Positions 15,934 through 25,500 of a DNA stretch of 64,000 bases are shown piece after piece. Positions within the stretch are counted from its first letter, which is position 1, and each line of letters opens with the position of its first letter. Source of the stretch: Palsa-504 sp963808615 (GTDB lineage: Bacteria > Actinomycetota > Actinomycetes > Streptosporangiales > Streptosporangiaceae); the NCBI GenBank assembly GCA_963808615.1, contig CAWEGV010000011.1, positions 744,001 through 808,000 of the forward strand. Reading direction: 5' to 3'. Made by a program: the position numbers and the translations under genes. Below the pieces are notes generated by a model. The model was not told the origin of the DNA. It did no database searches and worked only from the letters and a program-made list of their open reading frames with translations.

Positions 15934-18039
15934 GTGGCTGGGTCGATGGCAACAGAACATACAGAACCTACAGAACCTACAGATACGCAACGGTCCGGTG
16001 TTGATCACGTCCTGACCGCGGAACGCGACCAGTTGCGGCGCTCGCGGGAGTATCTCGCTTTGATGCGCGAGCACGTGCTCTCCCTGAAGCCGATGGCCGG
16101 GGACCGGGTCTCCCAGGAGTACCTCAAGGCCGACCTGTACCACCGGGCCGAATCCCTGAAGGACATCCCGGACACGCCCCTGTTCTTCGGCCGCCTCGAC
16201 TACCGCGCCGACCAGGGGCAGACCGAGGACGGCGTCGCGGGGCACAGCTTCCACATCGGCCGCAGGCACGTGCACGCCCCGGATGGCACGCCCGCGGTGA
16301 TCGACTGGCGGGCCCCGGTGTCCAGGCCGTTCTACCGGGCCAGCGGGGCGGATCCGATGGGCCTTGAGCTGCGGCGGCGCTTCGGCTTCGCCGGTGGCGA
16401 GCTGACCGCTTATGAGGACGAGCTCTTTACCATCGATCGTTCAGTAAAAGAAAAAGAATCCGGGCCGAGCCGGATCCTCATCGACGAGATCGAACGGCCC
16501 AGGTCGGGGCCGATGCGGGACATCGTCGCGACCATCCAGCCCGACCAGGACGACATCGTGCGGGCCGACGCCGGGCAGACCGTCTGCGTCCAGGGCGCGC
16601 CGGGCACCGGCAAGACCGCGGTCGGGCTGCACCGCGTGGCCTACCTGCTGTACGCGCACCGCGAGCAGGTGCGGCGGCGCGGCGTGATCGTGGTCGGGCC
16701 GAACCGTGCCTTCTTGTCCTACATCCGCAACGTGCTGCCCGCCCTCGGCGAGCTCGACGTCACCCAGACCACCGTGGGCGAGCTGGTCCGGTCCAACGGG
16801 GCCAAGACCGCGCCAGCCGCCCGTGGCACCGACACCGAGGACGCCGCGGTGGTTAAGGGGGACGCGCGGATGGCCGAGGTGCTGCGGCAGGCGCTGTGGT
16901 CCTCGGTGCGCCGGCCGGCCGACGCCCTGGTCCTGCCGCGCGGATCGCGGCGGTGGCGGGTGTCAGCCTACGAGCTCACCGATCTGGCGGCCGAGCTCCG
17001 CACCAGGGGCGTGCGCTACGGCGCCGCCCGCGAGCTGCTCGAGCACCGGATCGCGCACGTGATCCTGACCCAGATGGAGGCCGCGGGCGAAGCCTGCGAC
17101 GACCGCACGCACGAGGCGGTGCGGCGGTCCCGGCCGGTGCGTTCGGTGGTCGACGCGATCTGGCCGAAGGTCGATCCGGTCCGGCTGGTGTTCGGGCTGC
17201 TGTCTTCGGCCCCCGCGCTGGCGGCGGCGGCCGAGGGCCTGCTCAGCGCCGCGGAGCAGGACCTGATCGTGTGGTCGCCTGCCCCCCGCGGGCCCGGCTC
17301 CGCGAGGTGGTCAGCCGCCGACCTGGTGCTCATCGACGAGGCGCGCGACCTGATCAACCGGACGCCCAGCCTGGCCCACGTGGTGGTGGACGAGGCGCAG
17401 GACCTGTCGCCGATGGAGTGCCGTGCGCTGGGTCGCCGGTGCACCACCGGCGCGGCCACCGTGCTCGGCGATCTCGCCCAGGGCACCACGCCGTGGGCGG
17501 CGCCGTCCTGGGAGTCGCTGCTGTCCAACCTGGGTAAGCCGGACACCGGCGTGCGTGAGCTGTCCGTGGGGTACCGGGTGCCCCGGCAGATCCTGGATTA
17601 CGCCTCCACGCTGCTCGCCGTGATCGCCCCCGACCTGCGCCCGGCGTCCTCGCTGCGGGCCGATCCCGGCGCGCTGGACGTGGTGCGGGTGCCGGCCACC
17701 GCGCTGGGCCCGCGGCTGGCCGCGGCCTGCGCTCAGGCCCTGACCCGGCCCGGGTCGGTCGCGGTCATCGCCGCCGACCCGCAGGTCCGGTCGCTGGCCA
17801 GCGCGCTCGACCGCGCGGGACTTGGCTACGGCGAGCCCGGCTCGGACGACCGGCTCACGCTGGTGCCGGTCACGCTGGCCAAGGGCCTCGAATTCGATCA
17901 CGTCATCGTGGTCGAGCCCGCCCGGATCGCCCGCGCCGAGGCGCGGGGCCTGCAGCGGCTGTACGTGGCGCTCACCCGCGCGGTGTCGCGGCTGACCGTC
18001 CTGCACGCCGAGCCGCTGCCCGAGCCGCTATCCACCTAG
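15934..18039 (+). CDS. HelD/HelR-like UvrD-superfamily ATPase
   Basis: A 701-residue superfamily-1 ATPase of the class that removes stalled RNA polymerase. The N-terminal part is helical (TAERDQLRRSREYLALMREH, EYLKADLYHRAESL), as in the HelD coiled coil that enters RNA polymerase channels. Walker A is VQGAPGTGKTAVGLHR; Walker B is VVVDEAQDLSPMECR. Later helicase motifs are LSVGYRVPRQI, VTLAKGLEFDHVIVVEP and QRLYVALTRAVSRLTVLH. GTG 15934 gives this start; ATG 15946 is an alternative. Known family members include HelR, which protects against rifampicin, but the 19-bp rifampicin-associated promoter element is not visible here. TAAGTT at 15919-15924 may be the -10. Confidence 0.88.
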   Translation: MAGSMATEHTEPTEPTDTQRSGVDHVLTAERDQLRRSREYLALMREHVLSLKPMAGDRVSQEYLKADLYHRAESLKDIPDTPLFFGRLDYRADQGQTEDGVAGHSFHIGRRHVHAPDGTPAVIDWRAPVSRPFYRASGADPMGLELRRRFGFAGGELTAYEDELFTIDRSVKEKESGPSRILIDEIERPRSGPMRDIVATIQPDQDDIVRADAGQTVCVQGAPGTGKTAVGLHRVAYLLYAHREQVRRRGVIVVGPNRAFLSYIRNVLPALGELDVTQTTVGELVRSNGAKTAPAARGTDTEDAAVVKGDARMAEVLRQALWSSVRRPADALVLPRGSRRWRVSAYELTDLAAELRTRGVRYGAARELLEHRIAHVILTQMEAAGEACDDRTHEAVRRSRPVRSVVDAIWPKVDPVRLVFGLLSSAPALAAAAEGLLSAAEQDLIVWSPAPRGPGSARWSAADLVLIDEARDLINRTPSLAHVVVDEAQDLSPMECRALGRRCTTGAATVLGDLAQGTTPWAAPSWESLLSNLGKPDTGVRELSVGYRVPRQILDYASTLLAVIAPDLRPASSLRADPGALDVVRVPATALGPRLAAACAQALTRPGSVAVIAADPQVRSLASALDRAGLGYGEPGSDDRLTLVPVTLAKGLEFDHVIVVEPARIARAEARGLQRLYVALTRAVSRLTVLHAEPLPEPLST

Positions 18040-18227
18040 CCGCCCGGCCCGCTACCCGCCTGGCTGCCCGAGCTGCTACCCCTAGCCGCCCGGCCCGATG
18101 CGGTCTGTTCGGGTAGGTAAACTGCGGGTCGGCCCGCGGGCCGCCTGAGCCGCGAATTTCCCGATATGCGTTGCGCGGGCGCCAGCGCGACGGCATCCTG
18201 AGACCTGCGGCGACATTAAGTTTTGGA

Positions 18228-18256
18228 TTGACTGCCCATAGTTACGACGATGATAA
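18228..18256 (+). promoter_or_regulatory. Strong sigma-70-type promoter
   Basis: TTGACT (18228-18233), a 17-base spacer, then TGATAA (18251-18256) is close to the consensus -35/-10 pair. Transcription would start near 18263, only about five bases before the ATG at 18268, which decides the start of the next gene against the ATG at 18250 that overlaps the -10. Confidence 0.65.
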
Positions 18257-18267
18257 CGGTGGAAGCC

Positions 18268-18573
18268 ATGCGGACCCGCGAACCCGAGCGGCCGGACCAG
18301 ATGCAGGCTGTCTATCTGGAGAAGCTAGCCGACGAGTTGTCCCATCGCGGGCTGGAGGCCTGGCTGATGGCGCCGCCCGGGCGCGTCCCCAGCCTGTACG
18401 TGGTGAACCCGGCCGCGCGGGCGCTTGAGGAGAATGTCTACGCTGGCTGCGGTAAGGACGGCATCTGGTGGTTCTGGTGGTCCTGGGCTGAGCGGATCGC
18501 CGTCGCCGATGACGTCGGCCTCGCGGCCGGCACGATCGTGCGGGTCCTCGCCTCCCTCCACCACCGCGACTGA
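18268..18573 (+). CDS. Conserved hypothetical protein of actinomycetes
   Basis: A 101-residue soluble protein of unknown function. It opens with MRTREPERPDQMQAVYLEKL, followed by an amphipathic segment (ADELSHRGLEAWLM), a PSLYVVNPAARALEENVYAG strand region and a Trp-rich patch GIWWFWWSWAERIA, ending in a helix VRVLASLHH. Such small proteins are frequent in Streptomyces and Streptosporangiales and often sit near regulators, but no activity is known to me. The promoter immediately upstream implies a leader of only a few bases. It is isolated: 228 bp after the helicase gene and before an amidase relic. Confidence 0.7.
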   Translation: MRTREPERPDQMQAVYLEKLADELSHRGLEAWLMAPPGRVPSLYVVNPAARALEENVYAGCGKDGIWWFWWSWAERIAVADDVGLAAGTIVRVLASLHHRD

Positions 18574-18625
18574 GTACCGCGACCGCTGACCGGCCTGCGT
18601 CCTGCTTCGGTCCGTCTCGTCTCCT

Positions 18626-18956
18626 GGGCTGCTCGCCGCGGCGGCCGTGGCTGCCGGGATGAGCCCGTTCGCCGACGGGTCCGACCTGGGGGCCAGCGTC
18701 AGGAACCCGGCGGCCTTCTGCGGGCTGGTGGGGCTGCGGACCACGCCCGGCCTGGTGCCTGGCGACCCGTTCGAGCCGCTGGCGGTGATCGGACCGATCG
18801 CCCGCAGTGCGCAGGACGCCGCGCTGCTGCTGGCCGGGATGTGCGGATCGGACCCCCGGGCTGCCGCTGGCCCGGCCTGATCGCCCCGGCCGACGTCCTT
18901 GACCTGCGGCCGGCCTCGCTGCGCGGATTGCGGGTGGCGTGGTCCTGGCCGCACCG
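18626..18956 (+). pseudogene. Amidase-signature gene relic
   Basis: The conceptual translation contains AAVAAGMSPFADGSDLGA and SVRNPAAFCGLVGLRTTPG, the unmistakable core of amidase-signature enzymes just after the catalytic Ser loop, then DPFEPLAVIGPIARSAQDAA. The frame stops at 18880; homology resumes in another frame (SLRGLRVAWS, about 18915-18945), as in the same enzymes. The N-terminal part with the catalytic Lys and first Ser, and the whole C-terminal half, are gone. It fills most of the 459-bp gap between the small hypothetical gene and the ferritin-like gene. A dead fragment, not an expressed gene. Confidence 0.8.
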
Positions 18957-19032
18957 ATGTCACATCGTTGCGGGCGCCGAGGGCGGAAGCGCAGGCGAGG
19001 GAGAGCGGGCAAGACGAGCTGAGCGGGCACCC

Positions 19033-19461
19033 TCAGGGCTGCATACCGGGGAAGGCCTGGGTGCTGCCCCGCCAGAACGCGGCCCGCTGCGCGCAGGCCT
19101 GCATGGCCAGCGCGCCGAAGGTTCGCAGCTGCCGGTCGCTGACCGCGACTACCCCGAGGTAGGCGCGGGTCACGCCGTCTTCGAGGTAAGCCGCCAGTGC
19201 CGCGGCGCTGGCCGCGTCGTGCACGGCGAACGGGAGCCGGTAGAAGGGCAGCGCGGCGACCGGCGTCGCGCCCAGCGCCGAGATCATCGCGGCCAGGGTG
19301 TCACGGGTCTTGTTGTGCCTCGTCCAGTCCTGCTCGGCGGCGGACTGGCCGCTCCCGGACAGGTGAGCGCCGGCCACCCCGTAGCCGAAGATGGCCGCGT
19401 CTTCGGCCGCCAGCGCGGCCTGCAGCGCGGGCACGGACCCCGCCGCCGTGACCGTGGCCAT
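19033..19461 (-). CDS. Ferritin-like domain protein (DUF4439)
   Basis: A 142-residue all-helical protein of the actinobacterial DUF4439 family. Visible segments are ALQAALAAEDAAIFGYGVAG (first helix, with Glu and Asp that could bind metal), RHNKTRDTLAAMISALGATP (second helix), PFYRLPFAVHDAASAAALAA and YLEDGVTRAYLGVV. No export signal. Start ATG 19461 is preferred; a GTG three bases earlier is possible. It is on the same strand as, and 43 bp downstream of, a lipoprotein with related helices, and the pair lies upstream of rimP as in Streptomyces. Metal content and role are unknown. Confidence 0.8.
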   Translation of the reverse strand: MATVTAAGSVPALQAALAAEDAAIFGYGVAGAHLSGSGQSAAEQDWTRHNKTRDTLAAMISALGATPVAALPFYRLPFAVHDAASAAALAAYLEDGVTRAYLGVVAVSDRQLRTFGALAMQACAQRAAFWRGSTQAFPGMQP

Positions 19462-19504
19462 CACCCGGCTCCGGGCCTATGGTGCCTGCCAGCCATCTCC
19501 GCGC

Positions 19505-20029
19505 CTATCCGCCCAGGGCCGTCACGTGGGTGGCGTCCGAGGCCGCGATGCTCGCGAACAGTTGCGCCAGGGCGGGCTCCACGGGGCCGAGTCGCTGCAC
19601 CAGGCCCGCGGCCGAGGCGCGCTCCGCCGCGCGCAGCCGGGCGATCGTCACCGGCCCGCGAACCGCGCCTGCCGCGCCTGCCGTGCCGGGCGAGGCGCTC
19701 GGCGAGGCCTGTGCCCCCGGGGGCACGATGAGCCGGGCCTTGAGCCGCGCCAGATGCTGCTCGTGCTCGGCGAGCAACGGTTCCAGGCCGTGCGTCCGCG
19801 CCGCGGCCTGGTCGCCGCCGATGGCCGCCCGGTACAGCTGGATCATGGCGTGCTCCGCCGCGATGACCGCCTGCAGCGTCACCACGGCGGGTGCGGGACT
19901 CGGCGGCCCCGCCAGCGGATCGGGCCCGGTGAACAGGTCCTCCGACCGGCAGCTGGCCGTGCCCAGCAGCACCGGCAGCGCGGCCGCCGAGGCGAGCACC
20001 ACGCGGCGCCTCGGCAGGTTGTCTGGCAC
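19505..20029 (-). CDS. Ferritin-like lipoprotein
   Basis: A 174-residue exported protein. The N-terminus has RRR followed by a hydrophobic stretch and the lipobox LLGTASC, so the mature protein should be lipid-anchored at Cys 27 or so; the twin arginines make Tat export possible. The mature part contains AVVTLQAVIAAEHAMIQLYR and LEPLLAEHEQHLARLKARL, helices rich in Glu/His pairs like ferritin-like proteins, then an Ala/Pro/Ser linker and a second helical pair. It diverges from rimP and precedes the DUF4439 gene, probably co-transcribed with it. Function unknown. Confidence 0.75.
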   Translation of the reverse strand: MPDNLPRRRVVLASAAALPVLLGTASCRSEDLFTGPDPLAGPPSPAPAVVTLQAVIAAEHAMIQLYRAAIGGDQAAARTHGLEPLLAEHEQHLARLKARLIVPPGAQASPSASPGTAGAAGAVRGPVTIARLRAAERASAAGLVQRLGPVEPALAQLFASIAASDATHVTALGG

Positions 20030-20117
20030 ACCGGCAAGCTACCGTACTTCATGAGCTTCGGCTCATCCAGATCCCGCAGCAGTCCCGCCGCTTGCCTTAC
20101 CGGGGCCGTCGGCCTGA

Positions 20118-20151
20118 CCTATCCGCGTAATGCCCGGGCTGCGGATAGGCT
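20118..20151. promoter_or_regulatory. Inverted repeat at the rimP promoter
   Basis: CCTATCCGC (20118-20126) pairs with GCGGATAGG (20141-20149) across 14 bases. The right arm overlaps TAGGCT (20146-20151), a good -10 candidate for rimP, whose start is 39 bases downstream. It could be an operator or a leader hairpin. Confidence 0.4.
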
Positions 20152-20189
20152 AGGAGCCAATCCCGCAGGTCGTGGACGAGGAGGTCGTG

Positions 20190-20825
20190 ATGCCAGGTAG
20201 TTCGCGTCATGCGCCGAAGCCTCGCGGCGCTGCCGCTCCCGCGCGCGGCGCTACGCCGAGGGGACGAACCACGCAGGCCCCCCAGATTCCCCCGCGAGGC
20301 CCAGTGAAGAAGGCTGGGGAGGCGGTCGACGAGGGCCGGATCGTGGACGTTATCAGCCCCGTCGTCACCGCCGCCGGGATGGACCTGGAATCGGTGCGGG
20401 TGACCGCCGCGGGGCGCCGCAGGCTGCTGCGCGTGGTGGTCGACAGCGACCGGGGGGTGAGCCTGGATGACGCCGCGGCGGTCAGCCGCGACATGTCCGC
20501 GGTACTTGACACCGTGGCCGTGATGGGCGATTTCCCCTATACGCTCGAGGTCTCCTCGCCCGGGGTGGACCGCCCGCTGACCGAGCGCAGGCACTGGCGC
20601 CGCGCCACGGGCCGGCTGGTCCGGGTCACGGTCACCGACTCGACTGGCTCCGGGCCCGTATCTGGCCGGGTCGTCGCGGCCGACACCGGCGGGGTGACCC
20701 TGGACGTCGAGGATGACCCGGAGACCCGCCGCCGCTTCCCGTACGACGTGCTGGGTCCGGGGGCCATCCAGGTGGAGTTCGGACACCCGCCAACCGAGCT
20801 TGGAGCGACCCGCGATGGACATTGA
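20190..20825 (+). CDS. rimP: Ribosome maturation factor RimP
   Basis: Assists 30S subunit assembly. The 211-residue protein has a basic, Pro/Ala-rich N-terminal tail of about 45 residues not found in short homologs, then the RimP core: VISPVVTAAGMDLESVRVTA, LLRVVVDSDRGVSLDDAA, VSRDMSAVLD, YTLEVSSPGVDRPLTERRHW, and a C-terminal Sm-like domain (GRVVAADTGGVTLDV). ATG 20190 follows GAGGAGG; a GTG three bases earlier is also in frame. Its last 11 bases overlap nusA, as is usual for this cluster. Confidence 0.95.
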   Translation: MPGSSRHAPKPRGAAAPARGATPRGRTTQAPQIPPRGPVKKAGEAVDEGRIVDVISPVVTAAGMDLESVRVTAAGRRRLLRVVVDSDRGVSLDDAAAVSRDMSAVLDTVAVMGDFPYTLEVSSPGVDRPLTERRHWRRATGRLVRVTVTDSTGSGPVSGRVVAADTGGVTLDVEDDPETRRRFPYDVLGPGAIQVEFGHPPTELGATRDGH

Positions 20826-22050
20826 CCTGAGCGTGCTGCGGAGCCTGGAGAGCGAGAAGGACATCTCCCTCGACCTGGCGATCAAGGCCATCGAGGACGC
20901 GCTGCTCGTGGCGTACCACAAGTCCGAGGGCGCGTCACCGTCCGCGCGAGTGGAGGTGGACCGCAAGAGCGGGCACGTCACGGTGTGGGCCATCAAGACG
21001 GGCCCGGACGGCGCGGTGGTCCAGGAGTACGACGATACGCCCGCCGGATTCGGCCGGATTGCCGCCACCACGGCCCGGCAGGTCATCCTGCAGCGGCTGC
21101 GCGACGTCGAAGACGAGCTGACCTTCGGCGAGTACGCCGGCCGTGAGGGCGACATCGTGGCCGGGGTGATCCAGCAGGGCAAGGACCCGCGGACCGTGCT
21201 GGTCGACCTGGGCAAGCTGGAGGCGGTGCTGCCGCCCGCCGAGCAGGTACCCGGCGAGCGGTACCTCCACGGCGAGCGGCTCCGGTGCTACGTGCTGCAC
21301 GTGCGCAAGGGGCACCGGGGGCCTTCGGTCACCCTGTCGCGAACTCATCCGGGCCTGGTAAAGAAGCTGTTCGCGCTGGAAGTGCCCGAGATCGCCGAAG
21401 GCGCGGTGGAGATCGTCGCGATCGCTCGGGAGGCGGGCCATCGGACCAAGATCGCGGTCCGGTCGCATCAGCAGGGCGTCAACGCCAAGGGCGCCTGCAT
21501 CGGCCCCATGGGCAGCCGGGTGCGGAACGTCATGAACGAGCTGCACGGCGAGAAGATCGACATCGTGGACTACTCCGACGATCCGGCGGGCTTCGTGGCC
21601 AACGCCCTGTCCCCGGCCCGGGTCAGCCGGGTGCACGTGGTCGACCTGGCGGCCCGCGAGGCTCAGGTCATCGTGCCCGACTATCAGCTGTCGCTGGCCA
21701 TCGGCAAGGAGGGGCAGAACGCCAGGCTGGCCGCCCGGCTCACCGGCTGGCGGATCGACATCCGGTCCGACGCCGCATCGTCCGCCTCATCCGAACCGGA
21801 AGAACCGGAAGAACCGGCAGAACCGGCAGAACCGGCAGCATCGGCAGCGTCGGCAGCTCCGACAGCCCCGGCAGAACCGGTGCAACCGACAGCCTCTCTA
21901 GACGCGCCCGTCCCAGCAGGCTCGGCAGACCCGGCAGGCTCAATAGAGTCAGCTGGTACGGTCGGCCTTTCCGCCGCCTCCGCCTCGCCGGATGCACCAG
22001 GCTCGCCGATACAGGTTCCGCCGGGTGCCGGGGAAGCCCCGACACGGTAA
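20815..22050 (+). CDS. nusA: Transcription termination/antitermination protein NusA
   Basis: RNA polymerase-binding factor for pausing, termination and rRNA antitermination. The 411 residues cover the N-terminal polymerase-binding domain (LRSLESEKDISLDLAIKAIE), an S1 domain (EGDIVAGVIQQGKDPRTVLV), and two KH domains (VNAKGACIGPMGSRVRNVM; IGKEGQNARLAARLTGWRID). After about residue 325 the tail is low complexity, EPEEP/AEPAEPA repeats encoded by nine-base DNA repeats (about 21797-21850), then Ala/Pro/Ser. ATG 20815 overlaps the end of rimP and begins MDIDLSVLRSL, as in relatives; an upstream in-frame ATG at 20713 is inside rimP and rejected. Confidence 0.97.
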   Translation: MDIDLSVLRSLESEKDISLDLAIKAIEDALLVAYHKSEGASPSARVEVDRKSGHVTVWAIKTGPDGAVVQEYDDTPAGFGRIAATTARQVILQRLRDVEDELTFGEYAGREGDIVAGVIQQGKDPRTVLVDLGKLEAVLPPAEQVPGERYLHGERLRCYVLHVRKGHRGPSVTLSRTHPGLVKKLFALEVPEIAEGAVEIVAIAREAGHRTKIAVRSHQQGVNAKGACIGPMGSRVRNVMNELHGEKIDIVDYSDDPAGFVANALSPARVSRVHVVDLAAREAQVIVPDYQLSLAIGKEGQNARLAARLTGWRIDIRSDAASSASSEPEEPEEPAEPAEPAASAASAAPTAPAEPVQPTASLDAPVPAGSADPAGSIESAGTVGLSAASASPDAPGSPIQVPPGAGEAPTR

Positions 22051-22063
22051 GCTTGTTACAGAA

Positions 22064-22357
22064 ATGGCCGCGCGAACCGGGCGGCACGCCCCTGGTACGC
22101 CCGTTGTGCGTACCTGTGTAGGCTGCAAGGAGCGTGCGGTCAAGTCCAGCTTGCTGCGTTTTGTCGCGGTAGGGGACGTCATCCAGCCTGACCCACAGGC
22201 CCGGCTCCCGGGCCGGGGTGCGTACCTGCATCCCAGCCTGGAGTGCTTCGAGCTTGCGCGCCGGCGCCGGGCGTTCCCCCGGGCACTGCGCGCCGCGGGA
22301 TCTCTCAGCCTTGCCCCGCTGGCTGAATATCTTTGCGGTGCGGAATCCCCGGCATAA
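22064..22357 (+). CDS. ylxR: YlxR-family RNA-binding protein
   Basis: A 97-residue basic protein of the YlxR (DUF448) family, which lies between nusA and infB in most Gram-positive bacteria and has been linked to RNase P or nucleoid functions in other species. Motifs: VRTCVGCKERAVKSSLLRFV, PGRGAYLHPSLECFELARRR and AFPRALR. Start ATG 22064 lies 13 bases after the nusA stop. Confidence 0.93.
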   Translation: MAARTGRHAPGTPVVRTCVGCKERAVKSSLLRFVAVGDVIQPDPQARLPGRGAYLHPSLECFELARRRRAFPRALRAAGSLSLAPLAEYLCGAESPA

Positions 22358-22489
22358 CATTACTGGCGGCGGAACGCCTCTGGCTGGGCTGCAGCAGGCT
22401 TGACGCATGAAGGAACACCTGTCGGAAAGCAGGTCGAGAAGCTGATGAGCGCTCGATGAGCACGCGGCGATGATCACCATAGGCTGAGG

Positions 22490-22519
22490 CCGGCCCGGAG
22501 CACGCTCTGCCCGGGCCGG
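22490..22519 (+). terminator. Hairpin in the ylxR-infB gap
   Basis: CCGGCCCGG (22490-22498) pairs with CCGGGCCGG (22511-22519). It lies in a 205-bp gap before infB with no T-run. It could be an attenuator that lowers read-through, or a leader structure. Nothing else is evident in this gap apart from the infB ribosome-binding site. Confidence 0.35.
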
Positions 22520-22562
22520 GTCCGGGTAAGGGGTCCAGGGGACTGGGCCGAGAAGGAGCGTA

Positions 22563-25500
22563 GTGGCGAAGGTCCGGGTTTACGAACTCGCGAAGGAGTT
22601 CGGGGTCGAGAGCAAGGCCGTGATGGACCGGCTCAAGGAAATGGGCGAGTTCGTACGGTCGGCGTCCTCGACGATAGAGGCGCCCGTGGTCCGGCGGCTC
22701 AAGGAGGAATTTGCCGTCCAGGCGGCGCAACAGAACCAGCAATCAGCGCAGCCCACGTCGGCCCAGCCGGCCGCGGCGAGGCCCGCAGACGGACGGTCGC
22801 CGGCGGACGCGCGAGCCGGCGGCAGCGCCGCAGCTGGCGAGGATGGCCGCAAGCCCGCCGCTGGCCGTGCGGCACCGGGCACCGCGCCGGCGCCCAGGGT
22901 GGCGCCGGACACGGCGGCCGGGACGGCGGACGGCGCGGCTGGCCGGGCGAGCGCACCCGAGGCAGCCAGCCCCGACGCTGCGAACGGCTCCGGGGCGTCC
23001 GCCGGCGGCGCGGCCCGCCGCCTTCCGCCGGTTCCCCCGTCGCCCGTGTCCCAGCCTGGGCCGCAGGACACGAGCACCGCGGGTGCCACCGGAGTCCCGG
23101 CACCGCCGCGGTCTCCGGCCACCCCTGCGGATTTCCGCGGCCCGGGTGGACGGGACACCGGCCAGCCTCGCCCCTCGACGTCCGGGCCCGCTCCGGGAGC
23201 CTCCCGCCCGGCCACCCCCGGATCTCCGGGCGGCGCCACGGCCCGGCCCGGTGCGTCGGGACCTGGTGCTCCGCGGCCTGGCGCGCCCCGTCCGGCTGGC
23301 CCGGGCGCGTCTCGCCCGGGCGCGCCACGGCCCGGCCCGAGGCCGGGTAACAATCCGTTCAGCTCGACCGCGACCGGTATGGGCTCGTCTCCGGCGCGGA
23401 CCCAGGGTCCTGTTCCCGGTCAGCAAGGCCGTCCCGGGCAGCCGGCAGGCGGCCCGGCCGGTTCGGGTGCTCCTGGCGGTCCGCGTCCCGGCGGCCGGGG
23501 GCCAGGCGGCCCTGGCCGGCCCGGCGGCCCGGACGGCGGGCCGCGTCCGGGCGGGTACGCGGGTCAGCGTCCCGGTGGTCCCAGGCCCAGCCCGATGAAC
23601 ATGCCGTCCAGGCCGGGTCCGTCCGGCGCGGGCCGCGGTGGCCCGGGCGGCGGTCGTGGCGGCCCGGGTGCCGGGGCCGGCACCCGGCCCGGTGGTCCCG
23701 GAGCCGGTGGCCGCGGCGGTACCGGCGCGGGTCCGCGCGGTAGCGGCGGCCCCGGTGCGGGCGCGCCGCGGGCCGGAGCCACCGGTGGTCCGCCTCGCCC
23801 GGGCGGCGGCCGCGGCCGCGGCGGCACCCAGGGTGCCTTCGGACGTCCCGGCGGGCGTCCGTCCCGGAACCGGACCTCGAGGAAGCAGCGGCGTCAGGAA
23901 TTCGACAACATGCAGGCGCCGACCATCGGCGGCGTCCAGGTTCCCCACGGCAACGGCCAGGTGATCCGGCTGAGCCGGGGCGCGAGCCTGAGCGACTTCG
24001 CCGACAAGATCGGCGCCAACCCGGCGTCGCTGGTCCAGGTCCTGCTGCACCTCGGCGAGATGGTGACGGCGACCCAGTCGGTCAACGACGAGACCCTGCA
24101 GGTGCTCGGCGCGGAGCTGAACTACACCGTCCAGGTCGTCTCCCCCGAGGAAGAGGACCGGGAGCTGCTGGAGTCGTTCGACATCGAGTTCGGCCAGGAC
24201 GAGGGCGACCAGACCGACCTGGTAGCCCGGCCGCCAGTGGTCACGGTGATGGGTCATGTCGACCACGGCAAGACCAAGCTGCTGGACGCGATCAGGCACA
24301 CCAACGTGGTGGCCCGCGAGGCCGGCGGCATCACCCAGCACATCGGCGCCTACCAGGTGACCACCGAGGTCGACGGCGAGGAACGGAAGATCACGTTCAT
24401 CGACACCCCGGGCCACGAGGCGTTCACCGCCATGCGGGCCCGCGGGGCCGAAACCACCGACCTCGTGGTGCTCGTGGTGGCGGCGGACGATGGCGTGAAG
24501 CCGCAGACCACCGAGGCGCTGAACCACGCGCAGGCGGCCGGCGTGCCCATCGTGGTGGCGGTCAACAAGGTCGACAAGGAAGGCGCCGACCCGCAGCGGG
24601 TGCGGGCGCAGCTGACCGAATACGGCCTGGTTGCGGAGGAGTTCGGCGGCGAGACGCAGTTCGTGGACGTGTCCGCCACCCAGCGGACCGGCATCCCCAG
24701 CCTGCTCGAGGCGATCGTCCTGACCGCCGACGCCGAGCTCGACCTGCGCGCCAACCCGGACCAGGACGCTCAGGGCGTGGCCCTGGAGGCCCACCTGGAC
24801 AAGGGCCGCGGTCCGGTGGCGACGGTCCTGGTGCAGCGCGGCACGCTGCACGTGGGCGACTCAATCGTCTGCGGTGAGGCGTTCGGCCGGGTGCGGGCCA
24901 TGCTCGACGAGAACGGCGAGACGATCACCGAGGCCCTGCCGTCCCGGCCGGTCCTGGTGCTCGGCCTGACCTCCGTGCCCGGTGCGGGCGACAACTTCCT
25001 GGTCGTCTCCGACGACCGGATCGCCCGCCAGATCGCCGAACGCCGCGAGGCTCGCGAGCGCAGTGCCCAGCTGGCCCAGCCGCGCCGGGTTACGCTCGAG
25101 GGCCTGGAGTCGGCGTTCAAGGCCGGCGAGCGCGAGGAGCTGCTGCTCATCATCAAGGGCGACGTGTCCGGTTCGGTGGAAGCCCTGGAGGACGCGCTGC
25201 TCAAGCTCGATGTCGGCGAGGACGTACGCCTGCGCGTGATCGGCCGCGGCGTCGGCGCGATCACCCAGGATGACGTGAACCTGGCCATCGTCTCGGACGC
25301 GGTGATCATCGGGTTCAACGTCCGGCCGGCCGAGCGGGCGGGCGAGCTGGCCCGGCGCGAGGGTGTCGACATCCGCTACTACTCGATCATCTACCAGGCG
25401 ATCGAGGAGGTCGAGGCCGCGCTTAAGGGCATGCTCAAGCCCGAGTTCGAGGAGGCCCAGCTCGGTACGGCGGAGGTTCGCGAGGTCTTCCGGGTGCCGA

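Noticed and set aside
15860..15934. Rifampicin-associated element upstream of the HelD/HelR-like gene
   Set aside because: I looked for the 19-bp palindrome known upstream of rifampicin-response genes and found no match, so rifampicin induction is not claimed.
22743..24851. Open minus-strand frame of 702 codons opposite infB
   Set aside because: Caused by the GC-rich IF-2 linker; the sequence is low-complexity Arg/Ala/Thr with no motif.
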